A stretch of DNA of 64,000 nucleotides from an uncultured Eubacterium sp. (GCA_900552795.1 USBB01000005.1:1-64000); one strand, 5' to 3'; positions 42,889 through 51,910 are shown, counted from the stretch's first letter. Numbers and translations: made by a program. The notes: generated by a model not told the origin, from the letters alone.

Positions 42889-43645
42889 ACATAAAAAGGT
42901 TAATTTGATTCTGAAAAAAATATTGATTATTTTTGTCTGGCTTGCCATATGGCAGTCAGCAGCAGTGTTAACAGGACTTGATTTTTTAATTGCAGGTCCT
43001 GTTAATGTATTTATGGCACTTATAAAGCTTTTGAAAACGAGAGTGCTGTATCTGTCTGTGGTGCATACGTTTACGAAAGTGACTGCAGGTTTCGTGATTG
43101 CTTTTTTATCAGGGAGCCTGCTTGGAAGTATGTCGGGAAAATATAATAATTTAAGGCTTTTTTTACAACCGCTTTTATATACAATGCAGACACTTCCGGT
43201 GGCTTCATTTATAATTCTTTTGCTTATATGGTTCGGTTCTTCCAGTGTTGCTTTTTTAATATCGTTTATAGTTGTATTTCCGATGATTTACAATGGATTT
43301 TTGTCAGCAATGGATAATTTGGACATTAAACTTGAGCAGATGTCTGATGTTTTTGGTGTACCGTTATTGAAAAAAATACGCTGTGTATATCTTTCACAGC
43401 TTATGTCTGATATTCAGGGAACATTAAAAAGTGCCGTCAGTATGGGATTTAAGGCAGGTGTTTCGGCGGAGGTCATAGGGCTTGTTAAAAATTCTATAGG
43501 AGAACAGATATATTATTCAAAGCTGTATATGACGACAGCGGATTTATTTGCATGGAGTATAGTTCTCATATTTATAAGCATAATTTTTGAGCATATTTTT
43601 ATCAAATGTATAAACGGTTTTACCAATTTTGTAAAAAGACCTTAG
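42881..43645 (+). CDS. ABC transporter permease (nitrate/sulfonate/taurine type)
   Basis: The 254-residue protein has about six membrane helices and the permease EAA-loop pattern (AMDNLDIKLEQMSDVFGVPLLKKIRCVYL), placing it in the BPD-type permeases of the SsuC/TauC/ThiX group. It overlaps the cyclase gene by 8 bases and precedes the matching ATPase by 21 bases. No binding protein lies in this operon. The substrate is unknown. Confidence 0.85.
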   Translation: MFKHKKVNLILKKILIIFVWLAIWQSAAVLTGLDFLIAGPVNVFMALIKLLKTRVLYLSVVHTFTKVTAGFVIAFLSGSLLGSMSGKYNNLRLFLQPLLYTMQTLPVASFIILLLIWFGSSSVAFLISFIVVFPMIYNGFLSAMDNLDIKLEQMSDVFGVPLLKKIRCVYLSQLMSDIQGTLKSAVSMGFKAGVSAEVIGLVKNSIGEQIYYSKLYMTTADLFAWSIVLIFISIIFEHIFIKCINGFTNFVKRP

Positions 43646-43666
43646 GAATTTAAGAATGGAGGCAGC

Positions 43667-44344
43667 TTGAAAAAAATAGTTATCGAAAATTTGTCAAAAA
43701 GCTTTGATGACAAAGAGATTATACGGAATTTCACATATACGTTTGAAGCAGGAAGCGCAACGTGTATTATGGGACCGTCGGGAATAGGCAAGACAACTGT
43801 TCTGAATATTATAATGGGACTTGAGAGGGCAGACAGCGGAAATGTTGTGATATCAGATGAAAGCGGTGCTTCGGCTCTGGCAGACAATAAAAGTACATTT
43901 GCATGTCAAAAAAATATATTTGGCGCGGTGTTTCAGGAAAACAGGCTTATTGAGGGTTTGTCTGCGATTGATAATGTAAGGCTTGTGATAAATACAAAGC
44001 AAAAAAGAAGCGTTGTAATACAGAATATAAAAAATGATTTGAGCATGATTTTGCCGCCGGATTCCCTTGACACAGATGTGAGATTTTTAAGCGGCGGAAT
44101 GAAGAGGAGAGTAGCTGTTGCAAGGGCCATGAATGCTGATTCGGATATAGTGCTTATGGATGAACCTTTCGCAGGACTTGATGAGGAAAATAAAAGACAT
44201 GTTATAGAATATATAAACATAAAAAGAAAAGATAAAACATTAATTGCAGTAACACATGATAATAATGATGCAGCTGCTTTAAATGCAAATATTTGCTTAT
44301 TGACAAGCTGTGATGCAGTTGCTAAAATATTAGGAAAATGTTAG
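43667..44344 (+). CDS. ABC transporter ATP-binding protein
   Basis: A 225-residue ATPase with Walker A GPSGIGKTT, Q-loop region GAVFQENRLIEG, signature LSGGMKRRVAVARA, Walker B IVLMDEPFAGLD and switch His (AVTHDNNDA). It is somewhat shorter than many SsuB/TauB-like ATPases. It starts at TTG 43667 directly after GGAGG. It pairs with the permease upstream; the lipoprotein at 23711 may complete the transporter. Confidence 0.88.
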   Translation: MKKIVIENLSKSFDDKEIIRNFTYTFEAGSATCIMGPSGIGKTTVLNIIMGLERADSGNVVISDESGASALADNKSTFACQKNIFGAVFQENRLIEGLSAIDNVRLVINTKQKRSVVIQNIKNDLSMILPPDSLDTDVRFLSGGMKRRVAVARAMNADSDIVLMDEPFAGLDEENKRHVIEYINIKRKDKTLIAVTHDNNDAAALNANICLLTSCDAVAKILGKC

Positions 44345-44359
44345 AGTTATAAAAAAGGT

Positions 44360-44392
44360 TTGTAATAATTATACATTTATATGTATAATTAT
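44360..44392 (+). promoter_or_regulatory. Promoter with perfect 12-bp palindrome before ilvN
   Basis: TTGTAA (44360-44365) and TATAAT (44384-44389) are 18 bases apart. The inverted repeat ATAATTATACAT (44365-44376) and ATGTATAATTAT (44381-44392), with a 4-base centre, spans the spacer and -10 box. It may be an operator or, less likely, a chance AT-rich palindrome. Confidence 0.6.
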
Positions 44393-44414
44393 ATAAATCA
44401 GGACGGAGGCATAT

Positions 44415-44906
44415 ATGAGACAGGCGGTATTTTCTATTCTTGTTGATAATTCATCAGGTGTTTTAAGCCGTGTTGCAGGATTGTTCAGCAGGAGAGGATA
44501 TAATATAGATAGTCTTACGGTTGGAGAAACAACAGATGTTAAGATATCAAGAATGACAGTTACGGTTACGGGTGATGATGATGTTTTAGAACAGATACAG
44601 AAGCAGCTTTCAAAGCTTGTTGATGTAAGAAGTATTGTTGAATTGCCTCACGATGCAGCAGTGGCAAGGGAACTTGTTCTTATTAAGGTTGAGTGTGACA
44701 ATGAGCAGCGTCAGGATCTGATTTCTATCAGCGATATTTACCGCGCTAAGATAGTTGATGTATCGCCGGGCTCTTTGATTATTGAGCTTACAGGTGCAAA
44801 GAATAAGGTTAATGCATTTATTGAATTACTTAATGGTTTTAAAATTACAGAACTCGCAAGAACAGGTATTACCGGACTTGCAAGAGGCGCTGCAAATTTA
44901 AAATAA
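44415..44906 (+). CDS. ilvN: Acetolactate synthase small (regulatory) subunit
   Basis: The 163-residue protein is the ACT-domain regulatory subunit that confers valine feedback control. The N-terminal ACT domain reads FSILVDNSSGVLSRVAGLFSRRGYNIDSLTVG, and the C-terminal half contains the second conserved region (KITELARTGITGLARG). The catalytic subunit gene is not adjacent, which is unusual though not rare. The start ATG 44415 follows GGAGG. ilvC begins 32 bases downstream and is cotranscribed. Confidence 0.93.
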   Translation: MRQAVFSILVDNSSGVLSRVAGLFSRRGYNIDSLTVGETTDVKISRMTVTVTGDDDVLEQIQKQLSKLVDVRSIVELPHDAAVARELVLIKVECDNEQRQDLISISDIYRAKIVDVSPGSLIIELTGAKNKVNAFIELLNGFKITELARTGITGLARGAANLK

Positions 44907-44937
44907 TAAATTTTTTACTATGTGGAGGTAGAGTAAA

Positions 44938-45963
44938 ATGGCAGAAGCTAAGATTTTTTATCAGCAGGATTGTAATTTATCATTATTAGACGGTAAGACA
45001 ATCGCCATTATCGGTTATGGTAGCCAGGGACATGCACATGCATTGAATCTTAAGGATTCAGGATGCAATGTAATCATCGGCCTTTATGAGGGCTCAAAGT
45101 CATGGAAGAGAGCACAGGAGCAGGGTTTTGAAGTATATACTGCAAGTGAAGCTGCTAAAAGAGCTGATATTATCATGATTCTTATTAACGATGAGAAGCA
45201 GGCTAAGTTATACAAGGAAGATATTGAACCAAATCTTGAACCGGGCAATATGCTTATGTTCGCACATGGATTTAATATACACTTTGGTTTGATTAAGGCT
45301 CCTAAGGGCGTTGATGTTACTATGATAGCACCAAAGGGTCCTGGACATACAGTAAGAAGTGAGTATCAGGCAGGTAAGGGTGTTCCTTGTCTTATAGCTG
45401 TTGAACAGGATGAGACAGGTAAGGCTCAGGATATGGCACTTGCTTACGCATTGGGTATCGGCGGAGCAAGAGCAGGTGTTCTTGAGACAACATTCAGAAC
45501 TGAGACAGAAACAGACCTTTTTGGTGAGCAGGCAGTACTTTGTGGCGGTGTTTGCGCATTGATGCAGGCTGGTTTTGAAACTCTTGTTGAGGCTGGTTAT
45601 GACCCAAGAAATGCTTACTTTGAGTGTATTCATGAAATGAAGCTTATTGTAGACCTTATTTATCAGTCAGGTTTTGCAGGTATGAGATATTCAATCTCTA
45701 ACACAGCAGAATATGGTGATTACATAACAGGACCAAAGCTTGTTACAGAAGAGACAAAGAAGTCAATGAAGAAGATTCTTTCAGATATTCAGGATGGTAC
45801 ATTTGCTAAAGAATTCTTACTTGATATGTCAGAAGCAGGCGGACAGGTTCACTTTAAGGCTATGAGAAAGCTCGCAGCAGAGCATCCATCAGAGCAGGTT
45901 GGTGAAGAAATCAGAAAGCTTTACAGCTGGAATGATGAATCAAGCAAGTTTATAAATAATTAA
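44938..45963 (+). CDS. ilvC: Ketol-acid reductoisomerase
   Basis: The 341-residue class I enzyme converts acetolactate or acetohydroxybutyrate to the dihydroxy acid with NAD(P)H and Mg2+. The nucleotide loop is GYGSQGHAHALNLKDSG; metal-site residues lie in ETDLFGEQAVLCGG and in the C-terminal helical domain. The SxxxW in the cofactor loop (GSKSWKRA) is compatible with NADPH use. Length is typical. Transcription ends at a strong terminator that overlaps the leader of the next gene. Confidence 0.96.
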   Translation: MAEAKIFYQQDCNLSLLDGKTIAIIGYGSQGHAHALNLKDSGCNVIIGLYEGSKSWKRAQEQGFEVYTASEAAKRADIIMILINDEKQAKLYKEDIEPNLEPGNMLMFAHGFNIHFGLIKAPKGVDVTMIAPKGPGHTVRSEYQAGKGVPCLIAVEQDETGKAQDMALAYALGIGGARAGVLETTFRTETETDLFGEQAVLCGGVCALMQAGFETLVEAGYDPRNAYFECIHEMKLIVDLIYQSGFAGMRYSISNTAEYGDYITGPKLVTEETKKSMKKILSDIQDGTFAKEFLLDMSEAGGQVHFKAMRKLAAEHPSEQVGEEIRKLYSWNDESSKFINN

Positions 45964-45994
45964 TTATATGATTTTAAGCGCTTTGCGCATATCA

Positions 45995-46031
45995 GGGCAG
46001 AAACGGTTTTGTGGGTTTCTGCCCATTTTTG
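45995..46031 (+). terminator. Terminator after ilvC
   Basis: GGGCAGAAAC (45995-46004) and GTTTCTGCCC (46015-46024) form a 10-bp perfect stem followed by ATTTTTGG. Confidence 0.88.
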
Positions 46032-46047
46032 GAATGTGGAGATAAAA

Positions 46048-46755
46048 ATGTTATCAAAACTGTTGAATGGAGAAAAACAGGAATTGTGCATTGATTTAAG
46101 CAGGCTTGAAATGTTTTTGAGAAGACACTCAGATGCACATATTGAAAATAATATAAAGATTGCGGCTGTAAGAAATGGCAGGGATATAAGATATGTTCTT
46201 GCTACGAGAAAAAAAGACAGAAATTTTTATAATATAAAGGTTGAGACGGTGAGTGAAAATGCCGGAATACAGCTTGAGAATATGTTTGATGGTATAAGTG
46301 TACAAAAAATACACGATGATGTTATAAAAAGTGCGAAGAGGTTAAGCAACGGAGTATGTTCAGGAATACTTATAAAATCATCTGATGTTGCAAAGTTGAA
46401 GGGAGCAGGGATAAGAGGATTGAATTACAGATATTTTGAGACTGACGAGATAGTTCCGGTTTCGGGCAGAGGAATAGTTGCTGTTGTGGTCAGGGATGAA
46501 AATCCGGATTGTAAAAAATATGAGTCTGACAAAGAAGCAATAGAGCGATTGGAGATAGAGAGGTCTGTTATTGAAATGACAGATTATGGGAATAATATTG
46601 TTGTAAACGCATGTATAAACCGCAGTAATGTTGTGCTGAGTGTGTTTATAAATGCAAAGGGCGGAAGGCTTTTGGTGGAAAAAGGCACGCTGGCTGATAA
46701 AGAAAGAATGGTATGCCATATGGTTGAAAATATAGATAGATTTATGATAAAATAA
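46048..46755 (+). CDS. Hypothetical protein, 235 residues
   Basis: I do not recognise a family. The protein is soluble, basic/acidic mixed, with no signal peptide or membrane segment. It contains repeated short hydrophobic beta-like stretches (KIAAVRNGRDIRYVLATRKK, GIVAVVVRDENPD, NIVVNACINRSNVVLSVFINAKGG) and an acidic middle helix. The start at ATG 46048 follows GTGGAG; an upstream in-frame start at 46009 would fall inside the ilvC terminator. It lies 51 bases before mecA and might be cotranscribed with it. Confidence 0.7.
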   Translation: MLSKLLNGEKQELCIDLSRLEMFLRRHSDAHIENNIKIAAVRNGRDIRYVLATRKKDRNFYNIKVETVSENAGIQLENMFDGISVQKIHDDVIKSAKRLSNGVCSGILIKSSDVAKLKGAGIRGLNYRYFETDEIVPVSGRGIVAVVVRDENPDCKKYESDKEAIERLEIERSVIEMTDYGNNIVVNACINRSNVVLSVFINAKGGRLLVEKGTLADKERMVCHMVENIDRFMIK

Positions 46756-46806
46756 AGTTTACCGAGAAAAAATATTTAATGCAAATTTTATGAAAGGCAT
46801 GATTTT

Positions 46807-47568
46807 ATGGAATTTAAAAAAATAGATGATACAAAGTTTCAGTGTTTTTTGAATGAAGAGGATTTAGAAGATAATAATATTTCTTTGGATGATTTTTTCA
46901 GAAATGATACTGATAAGATACATAACCTGCTTGATGTTATTATGCAGGAAGCAGAAAAGAGCATAGGTGTTATTTTAAGCAGCAGAGTAATGTCACTTCA
47001 GCTTACGCCGCAGCCGGATCATTCACTGATGCTGACGATTTCTTCAGGGCAGGATGATTTCGGAGAGATGTTAAAGCAGGCAGGAGAGCGCGCGTCGCAG
47101 GCTCTATCAGCATTAAAAGGTAATAACAGGGAAAAATATAATAACGTTATTAAGAAGAATGATGAGAAAGCAAAAACAAGTATAAAAGCATCTGAATTCA
47201 AGCCAGTTTCAAAGGAAGTCCCGGCGGTAAGCTTTGCTGTTGACACGGAAGGCAATCCGGTAGGTACGGAGAGGGCAATATGCCATATGCCGAACCTTGA
47301 CACATTCGAGATATTTTGTAAAAATGCTACTAAAACGTGGGGCATTAAAAATAAATTGTATAAGGATTTGGCTGACGGTTCATTTTATCTTTGTCTTGAG
47401 AGAGGCAGGAGTTCAAGAGTGCGTTTTGAGCAGTTTGTGAATGGACTTATGGAATATGGCAGGTTTGTTCCATGCAGTTTAAACAGATTAACTTATATGG
47501 ATGAGCATTTCAAAATTTTTATACCGGATAACGCTGTTAATTCAGTAAAAAAATACTGTAATGAATAA
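46807..47568 (+). CDS. mecA: MecA-like ClpC adaptor protein
   Basis: The 253-residue protein matches MecA adaptors, which deliver substrates to ClpCP protease. The N-terminal substrate domain reads MEFKKIDDTKFQCFLNEEDLEDNNISLDDFFRND, close to the Bacillus MecA start. A long Lys/Glu/Ser-rich linker follows (residues about 95-150), then the C-terminal ClpC-binding domain (FEIFCKNATKTWGIKNKLYK...LERGRSSRVRFEQFVNGLMEYG). The start ATG 46807 follows GAAAGG. Its targets in this organism are unknown. Confidence 0.88.
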   Translation: MEFKKIDDTKFQCFLNEEDLEDNNISLDDFFRNDTDKIHNLLDVIMQEAEKSIGVILSSRVMSLQLTPQPDHSLMLTISSGQDDFGEMLKQAGERASQALSALKGNNREKYNNVIKKNDEKAKTSIKASEFKPVSKEVPAVSFAVDTEGNPVGTERAICHMPNLDTFEIFCKNATKTWGIKNKLYKDLADGSFYLCLERGRSSRVRFEQFVNGLMEYGRFVPCSLNRLTYMDEHFKIFIPDNAVNSVKKYCNE

Positions 47569-47594
47569 ATTGTAAAAATATAGTCGGAGGGCTT

Positions 47595-48320
47595 ATGTTA
47601 GAGTTAAAAGATATATGTTTTCAGGTAAATGATGAAGGAAAAGAAAAGGAAATATTAAAAGATATCAATCTTAAGATAGATGACAGGTTTGTTGCAATAA
47701 CGGGGCCTAATGGCGGAGGGAAATCTACACTTGCAAAGGTTATATCAGGCATAGTAAAACCAACGTCAGGAAGAATTTTTCTTGACGGTGAAGATATAAC
47801 GGAGCTTTCTATTACTGACAGAGCAAAAAAAGGTATAAGCTTTGCATTTCAGCAGCCTGTAAGATTTAAGGGACTTACGGTAAAGGATTTGATAACACTT
47901 GCAAAAGGAGAAAAAATCGCACTTAATCAGGCATGCTCATATTTGTCAGAGGTAGGACTTTGTGCTAAAGATTATATTAACAGAGAGGTTAATGATTCAC
48001 TTTCCGGTGGAGAATTAAAAAGAATTGAGATTGCTATGATTATGGCAAGAGGCACAAAGCTTTCACTGTTTGATGAACCTGAAGCCGGAATTGATTTATG
48101 GAGTTTTAACAACCTTATAAAAGTTTTTGAGAGTATGCATAAAAAGATAAACGGTTCAATTATAATTATCTCACATCAGGAAAGGATTCTTAATATAGCT
48201 GACCAGATTGTAGTAATTGCAAACGGCAAAGTGACGGCCCAGGGCACTAAAAAAGAGGTTATGCCTAAGCTGTTGGCATCTTCTGAGGCTTGTGAAACTT
48301 TGATGAATAAACTTGCGTAG
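47595..48320 (+). CDS. sufC: SufC-type Fe-S assembly ATPase
   Basis: The 241-residue ABC ATPase has Walker A TGPNGGGKST, signature LSGGELKRIEIA, Walker B LSLFDEPEAGID and switch His (IIISHQERI). The FDEPEAGID form and the adjacent SufB-like gene identify it as SufC rather than a transporter ATPase. It starts at ATG 47595 after TCGGAGG. With the next gene it forms a two-gene, minimal Fe-S scaffold system. Confidence 0.9.
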   Translation: MLELKDICFQVNDEGKEKEILKDINLKIDDRFVAITGPNGGGKSTLAKVISGIVKPTSGRIFLDGEDITELSITDRAKKGISFAFQQPVRFKGLTVKDLITLAKGEKIALNQACSYLSEVGLCAKDYINREVNDSLSGGELKRIEIAMIMARGTKLSLFDEPEAGIDLWSFNNLIKVFESMHKKINGSIIIISHQERILNIADQIVVIANGKVTAQGTKKEVMPKLLASSEACETLMNKLA

Positions 48321-48392
48321 TATTTTTAAAATTGTGAATGAAATATGATTATAGAGATAAAAATACGTGCACAGAAATGAGGATTAATTAAG

Positions 48393-49310
48393 ATGGATGA
48401 ATTGCAGAAAAGTATGCTTGAAAAAATAGCTGATATACACGGTGTGCCGGAGGGTGCTTACAATATAAGAAATAACGGACAGACAAGCAGCAGAAATACA
48501 ACTGCGAATATAGATATTGTCACAAAGGACGATAAGCCGGGAATTGATATAATTATAAAGCCGGGTACAAAAAACGAGAGTGTTCATATACCTGTAATAC
48601 TTAGCGAGAGCGGATTAAAGGACATGGTTTACAATGATTTTATAATCGGAGACGATGCTGATGTGACTATTGTAGCAGGCTGCGGTATTCATAATTGTGG
48701 TGTTGATACGTCGGAACATTCGGGTATTCATACATTTTTTATAGGAAAGAATGCAAAAGTAAAATATATTGAAAAGCATTACGGTGAGGGAGAGGGAACA
48801 GGAGAGAGAGTTCTTAATCCTACAACAATAATCCATATTGACGAGAATGGATATATGGAAATGGAGAGTACACAGATTAAGGGTGTTGATTCAACTATCC
48901 GTGATACAAAGGCTGATTTAAAGGATGGGGCAACACTTGTGATAAAAGAAAAGATTATGACACACGGAAGACAAAGTGCCGAGACAAATTTTGAAGTGGA
49001 TTTGGCAGGCGTTGATTCAAGTGCGAATGTTATTTCGCGTTCTGTGGCTAAAGGTGATTCAATACAGATATTTAATTCAAAAATCTGTGGTAATAATAAG
49101 TGCTACGGACATACGGAATGTGATGCTATTCTTATGGATAACGGACATGTAAATGCGATTCCGTCGCTTGAGGCAAATAATATTGATGCAAGCCTTATAC
49201 ATGAGGCGGCTATCGGTAAAATTGCAGGGGAGCAGCTTATAAAGCTTATGACATTAGGTCTTACTGAGCAGGAAGCGGAAGAACAGATTATTAACGGGTT
49301 TATGAAGTAA
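48393..49310 (+). CDS. sufB: SufB/SufD-family scaffold protein
   Basis: The 305-residue protein is a short SufB-like beta-helix scaffold on which Fe-S clusters are built with SufC. Conserved stretches include VHIPVILSESG, VTIVAGCGIHNC, HYGEGEGTGERVLNP and CDAILMDNGHVNAIPSLEANNIDASLIHEAAIGKI, where the Glu/His region binds the cluster in relatives. It is much shorter than the roughly 470-residue SufB of E. coli, as in minimal SufCB (SMS-type) systems of anaerobes. No SufD, SufS or SufU lies nearby. The start follows AGGATTAATTAAG. Confidence 0.85.
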   Translation: MDELQKSMLEKIADIHGVPEGAYNIRNNGQTSSRNTTANIDIVTKDDKPGIDIIIKPGTKNESVHIPVILSESGLKDMVYNDFIIGDDADVTIVAGCGIHNCGVDTSEHSGIHTFFIGKNAKVKYIEKHYGEGEGTGERVLNPTTIIHIDENGYMEMESTQIKGVDSTIRDTKADLKDGATLVIKEKIMTHGRQSAETNFEVDLAGVDSSANVISRSVAKGDSIQIFNSKICGNNKCYGHTECDAILMDNGHVNAIPSLEANNIDASLIHEAAIGKIAGEQLIKLMTLGLTEQEAEEQIINGFMK

Positions 49311-49352
49311 AAAAACTTTGCAAAACGCATATAGTGTGAAAAGGGGACTATT

Positions 49353-50402
49353 ATGAGATATCCTGAATTTTTAAAATCAAACGGTACAATAGGTTTTGTG
49401 GCTCCATCGTTCGGATGTGCCACGGAGCCTTACTATTCAGCTTTCTTAAGTGCACAGGAAAAATTTAAAAACGACGGTTTTGGTCTTGATATGGGTAAAA
49501 ACTGCTATGCTGCGAAGGGGACAGGAATAAGCAATACACCTTATGAGTGTGGTGATGAGCTTATGACAATGTATGAGTCGGACGGAAATGATGTGCTTAT
49601 TTCATGCGGAGGCGGAGAGCTTATGTGTGAAATTCTTGAATATCTTGATTTTGAAAAATTAAAGAGCTTAAATCCGAAGTGGTTTTTAGGATATTCAGAC
49701 AATACAAATTTTACGTTTTTACAGACGATACTTTGTGATACAGTATCGATATATGGGCCATGCGCAGGTGCATTCGGTATGAAACCTTGGCATAAGGCAG
49801 TAGATGATACATTTTCACTTCTTTGCGGTGAGAAGCTTGAATTTGAAAATTATGACGGCTGGGAAAAGGAATCTTTAAAGTCAGAAGAAAATCCTACAGC
49901 TCCATGGAATATAACGGAGCCGGAAAGTATAAGGGTGTATGAGGGCGGAAGCAGTTTTGCGGCTCAGGCAGATGAAGAATTTGATTTTAAGGGAAGGTTA
50001 ATCGGCGGTTGTATTGACTGCCTTGTAAATCTTATAGGAACAAAGTATGATAAGGTAAAAGAATTTAACGAAAGATATAAAGACGATGGTTTTGTTTGGT
50101 TCCTTGAGAGCTGCGAATTGAACAATATGGATATAAGACGGGCAATGTGGCATATGGATAATGCAGGATGGTTTAAATATGTCAGGGGATTTATTATCGG
50201 AAGACCTATGGTATATGGTGAAAATCTTATGGGACTTGACCATTATGAGGCTGTTATGGGAGTTTTAAGAAAATATAATGTTCCTGTTGTAATGGATGCT
50301 GATTTGGGACATCTTGCACCTTCTATGCCTGTAATATGCGGAAGCATCGGAGAGGTGAGCGCAAAGGCCGGAAGTCTTAAGATTAAATATATTCTTGAAT
50401 GA
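49353..50402 (+). CDS. S66-family peptidase (LD-carboxypeptidase/MccF-like)
   Basis: The 349-residue protein is a serine peptidase of family S66. The nucleophile is in GYSDNTNFT (after WFLGYSD); the Glu and His of the triad are expected in the C-terminal half (LGHLAPSMPVICG gives the His). Members cleave L,D-peptide bonds in peptidoglycan or inactivate microcin C. Length is near the MccF branch. No signal peptide is present, so it acts in the cytosol. The start ATG 49353 follows AAAGGGG. Confidence 0.87.
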   Translation: MRYPEFLKSNGTIGFVAPSFGCATEPYYSAFLSAQEKFKNDGFGLDMGKNCYAAKGTGISNTPYECGDELMTMYESDGNDVLISCGGGELMCEILEYLDFEKLKSLNPKWFLGYSDNTNFTFLQTILCDTVSIYGPCAGAFGMKPWHKAVDDTFSLLCGEKLEFENYDGWEKESLKSEENPTAPWNITEPESIRVYEGGSSFAAQADEEFDFKGRLIGGCIDCLVNLIGTKYDKVKEFNERYKDDGFVWFLESCELNNMDIRRAMWHMDNAGWFKYVRGFIIGRPMVYGENLMGLDHYEAVMGVLRKYNVPVVMDADLGHLAPSMPVICGSIGEVSAKAGSLKIKYILE

Positions 50403-50434
50403 TTAAGCTAAAGCAATTTTAATGGGGGAAATAT

Positions 50435-51877
50435 ATGGGGATTTCATCTATTGTACCTGAAAATATGCGAACCGTACTTGACGGAATACTTGGAACCGTA
50501 CTTGTTTTTAATGATAAAGGCGTTGTGATTTACATAAACGATTCAGGAAAGGATGAATTAGGTTATAAAGACGGTGAGGTTGATATTAGGGAAATATTTG
50601 CAACTCTTTTTAACGGTAATATAGGGATTTCTGAATTTATAAAATACACTGTCGGAAACGTTAAAAATATACCTGTATACAGAAAAAACTGTACATGTTT
50701 CAATGCTCAGATTAAGGTTATAGATATACAGGATTCGAAACAAGAAAAATTTCATCTTGTGTCAATAATAAACATGCAGTATGAGGTATATGCCCGCAGG
50801 GAGATAGAACGCGCTGAAAATGCAATGAAAGAAAATATGAGAGCAAGAAATGAGTTTATTGCAAATATTACTCATGAACTCAGAACTCCCGTAAACGGAA
50901 TAAAAGGACATATAAAAAATCTTAAGAGCATAGAAGAAGATACAGCAAAGAAAAAATCGCTTGATATTGTGCTTAAGTGCTGTGAAAATATGGAAAAGAT
51001 TATAAACAATTTTCTTGATTTTTCTAAAATCGAGGCCGGTAAGTTTGAGATTAGTGAAAGCAGCTTTAATTTCAGGAATTGTATAAACCATGTAGTAGAT
51101 ACAAGTATAAGCATAGCTAATGAGAAAGGTATAAAGCTGATAGCAAAGGTTGATGAAGCTATACCGCAGATGGTGACAGGCGATGAATTAAGGATTGTTC
51201 AGATTCTTAACAATCTTGTGTCAAATGCGTTGAAATTTACGTCTATAGGCTATGTAAGCATAGAGGTCTACAAGACAGGATTTAAGCATGGGAGAATGGA
51301 ACTTACGTTTTTTGTTATTGATACGGGAATCGGAGTTACTCCGCAGGAAAAAGAAAAAATGTTTAAAAGCTTTTCACAGGTTGATGGTTCAATAACAAGA
51401 AAATATGGCGGTACAGGTCTCGGACTGTTTGTGGCAAGGCAGCTTGTTGAGCTTATGCATGGAAATATAAGCATTGACAGTGAAAAGGGAAGAGGAAGCA
51501 CTTTTACATTTAATATTGAAGTTGGCGTTGAGGACGGACAGTCTGAGGAGGATAACGAATCCTCTGTTATACCGCAGCTTTTAAAGATAGGGCATGTATA
51601 CGGTGCAGATGATAAAAATATTGATATAGTGTATACATATGGGACTGACGAAAATTTAAAAGAAATAAAGAACAACATGGAAAAGCTGTCTATATGTATT
51701 CAAATGGAAAATTGGGAGAAAGCAGAGTTTTTTACGGACAATATAAAGGTGCTGGCTAACGGAGCAGGAAAAGAATTAAAGCGGCAGATATTTAAGCTGC
51801 AGATGTCAGTAAGAAAAGAGGATTTTGAAAACAGTATTGAATATGTAAAACAGATTGCCAAACTTATGCGGTTGTGA
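50435..51877 (+). CDS. Soluble PAS histidine kinase with Hpt-like tail
   Basis: The 480-residue kinase has an N-terminal PAS-like domain (residues about 1-120). A HisKA domain follows with phospho-acceptor H147 in NITHELRTP, then a HATPase domain (about 255-385: NNLVSNALKF, DTGIGVT, GGTGLGL). The tail (about 410-480) is helical and resembles an Hpt domain but lacks an obvious phospho-His, so it may be a dimerisation or decoy module. No membrane segments are seen. The genes that follow encode an HD-GYP response regulator and a lone receiver, its likely partners. Confidence 0.88.
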   Translation: MGISSIVPENMRTVLDGILGTVLVFNDKGVVIYINDSGKDELGYKDGEVDIREIFATLFNGNIGISEFIKYTVGNVKNIPVYRKNCTCFNAQIKVIDIQDSKQEKFHLVSIINMQYEVYARREIERAENAMKENMRARNEFIANITHELRTPVNGIKGHIKNLKSIEEDTAKKKSLDIVLKCCENMEKIINNFLDFSKIEAGKFEISESSFNFRNCINHVVDTSISIANEKGIKLIAKVDEAIPQMVTGDELRIVQILNNLVSNALKFTSIGYVSIEVYKTGFKHGRMELTFFVIDTGIGVTPQEKEKMFKSFSQVDGSITRKYGGTGLGLFVARQLVELMHGNISIDSEKGRGSTFTFNIEVGVEDGQSEEDNESSVIPQLLKIGHVYGADDKNIDIVYTYGTDENLKEIKNNMEKLSICIQMENWEKAEFFTDNIKVLANGAGKELKRQIFKLQMSVRKEDFENSIEYVKQIAKLMRL

Positions 51878-51879
51878 AA

Positions 51880-51905
51880 TCAACAAAGTTGCTCAGAAAT
51901 GGAGA
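51880..51905 (+). repeat. Leader repeat, copy D (short)
   Basis: The stretch AACAAAGTTGCTCAGAAATG (51882-51901) closely repeats the 3' part of copies B and C, without the large upstream hairpin. It supplies the ribosome site of the HD-GYP gene. Confidence 0.6.
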
Positions 51906-51910
51906 ATGGT

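Noticed and set aside
44345..44414. T-box or leader-peptide attenuator before ilvN
   Set aside because: The leader is too short and holds only the promoter palindrome and ribosome site.
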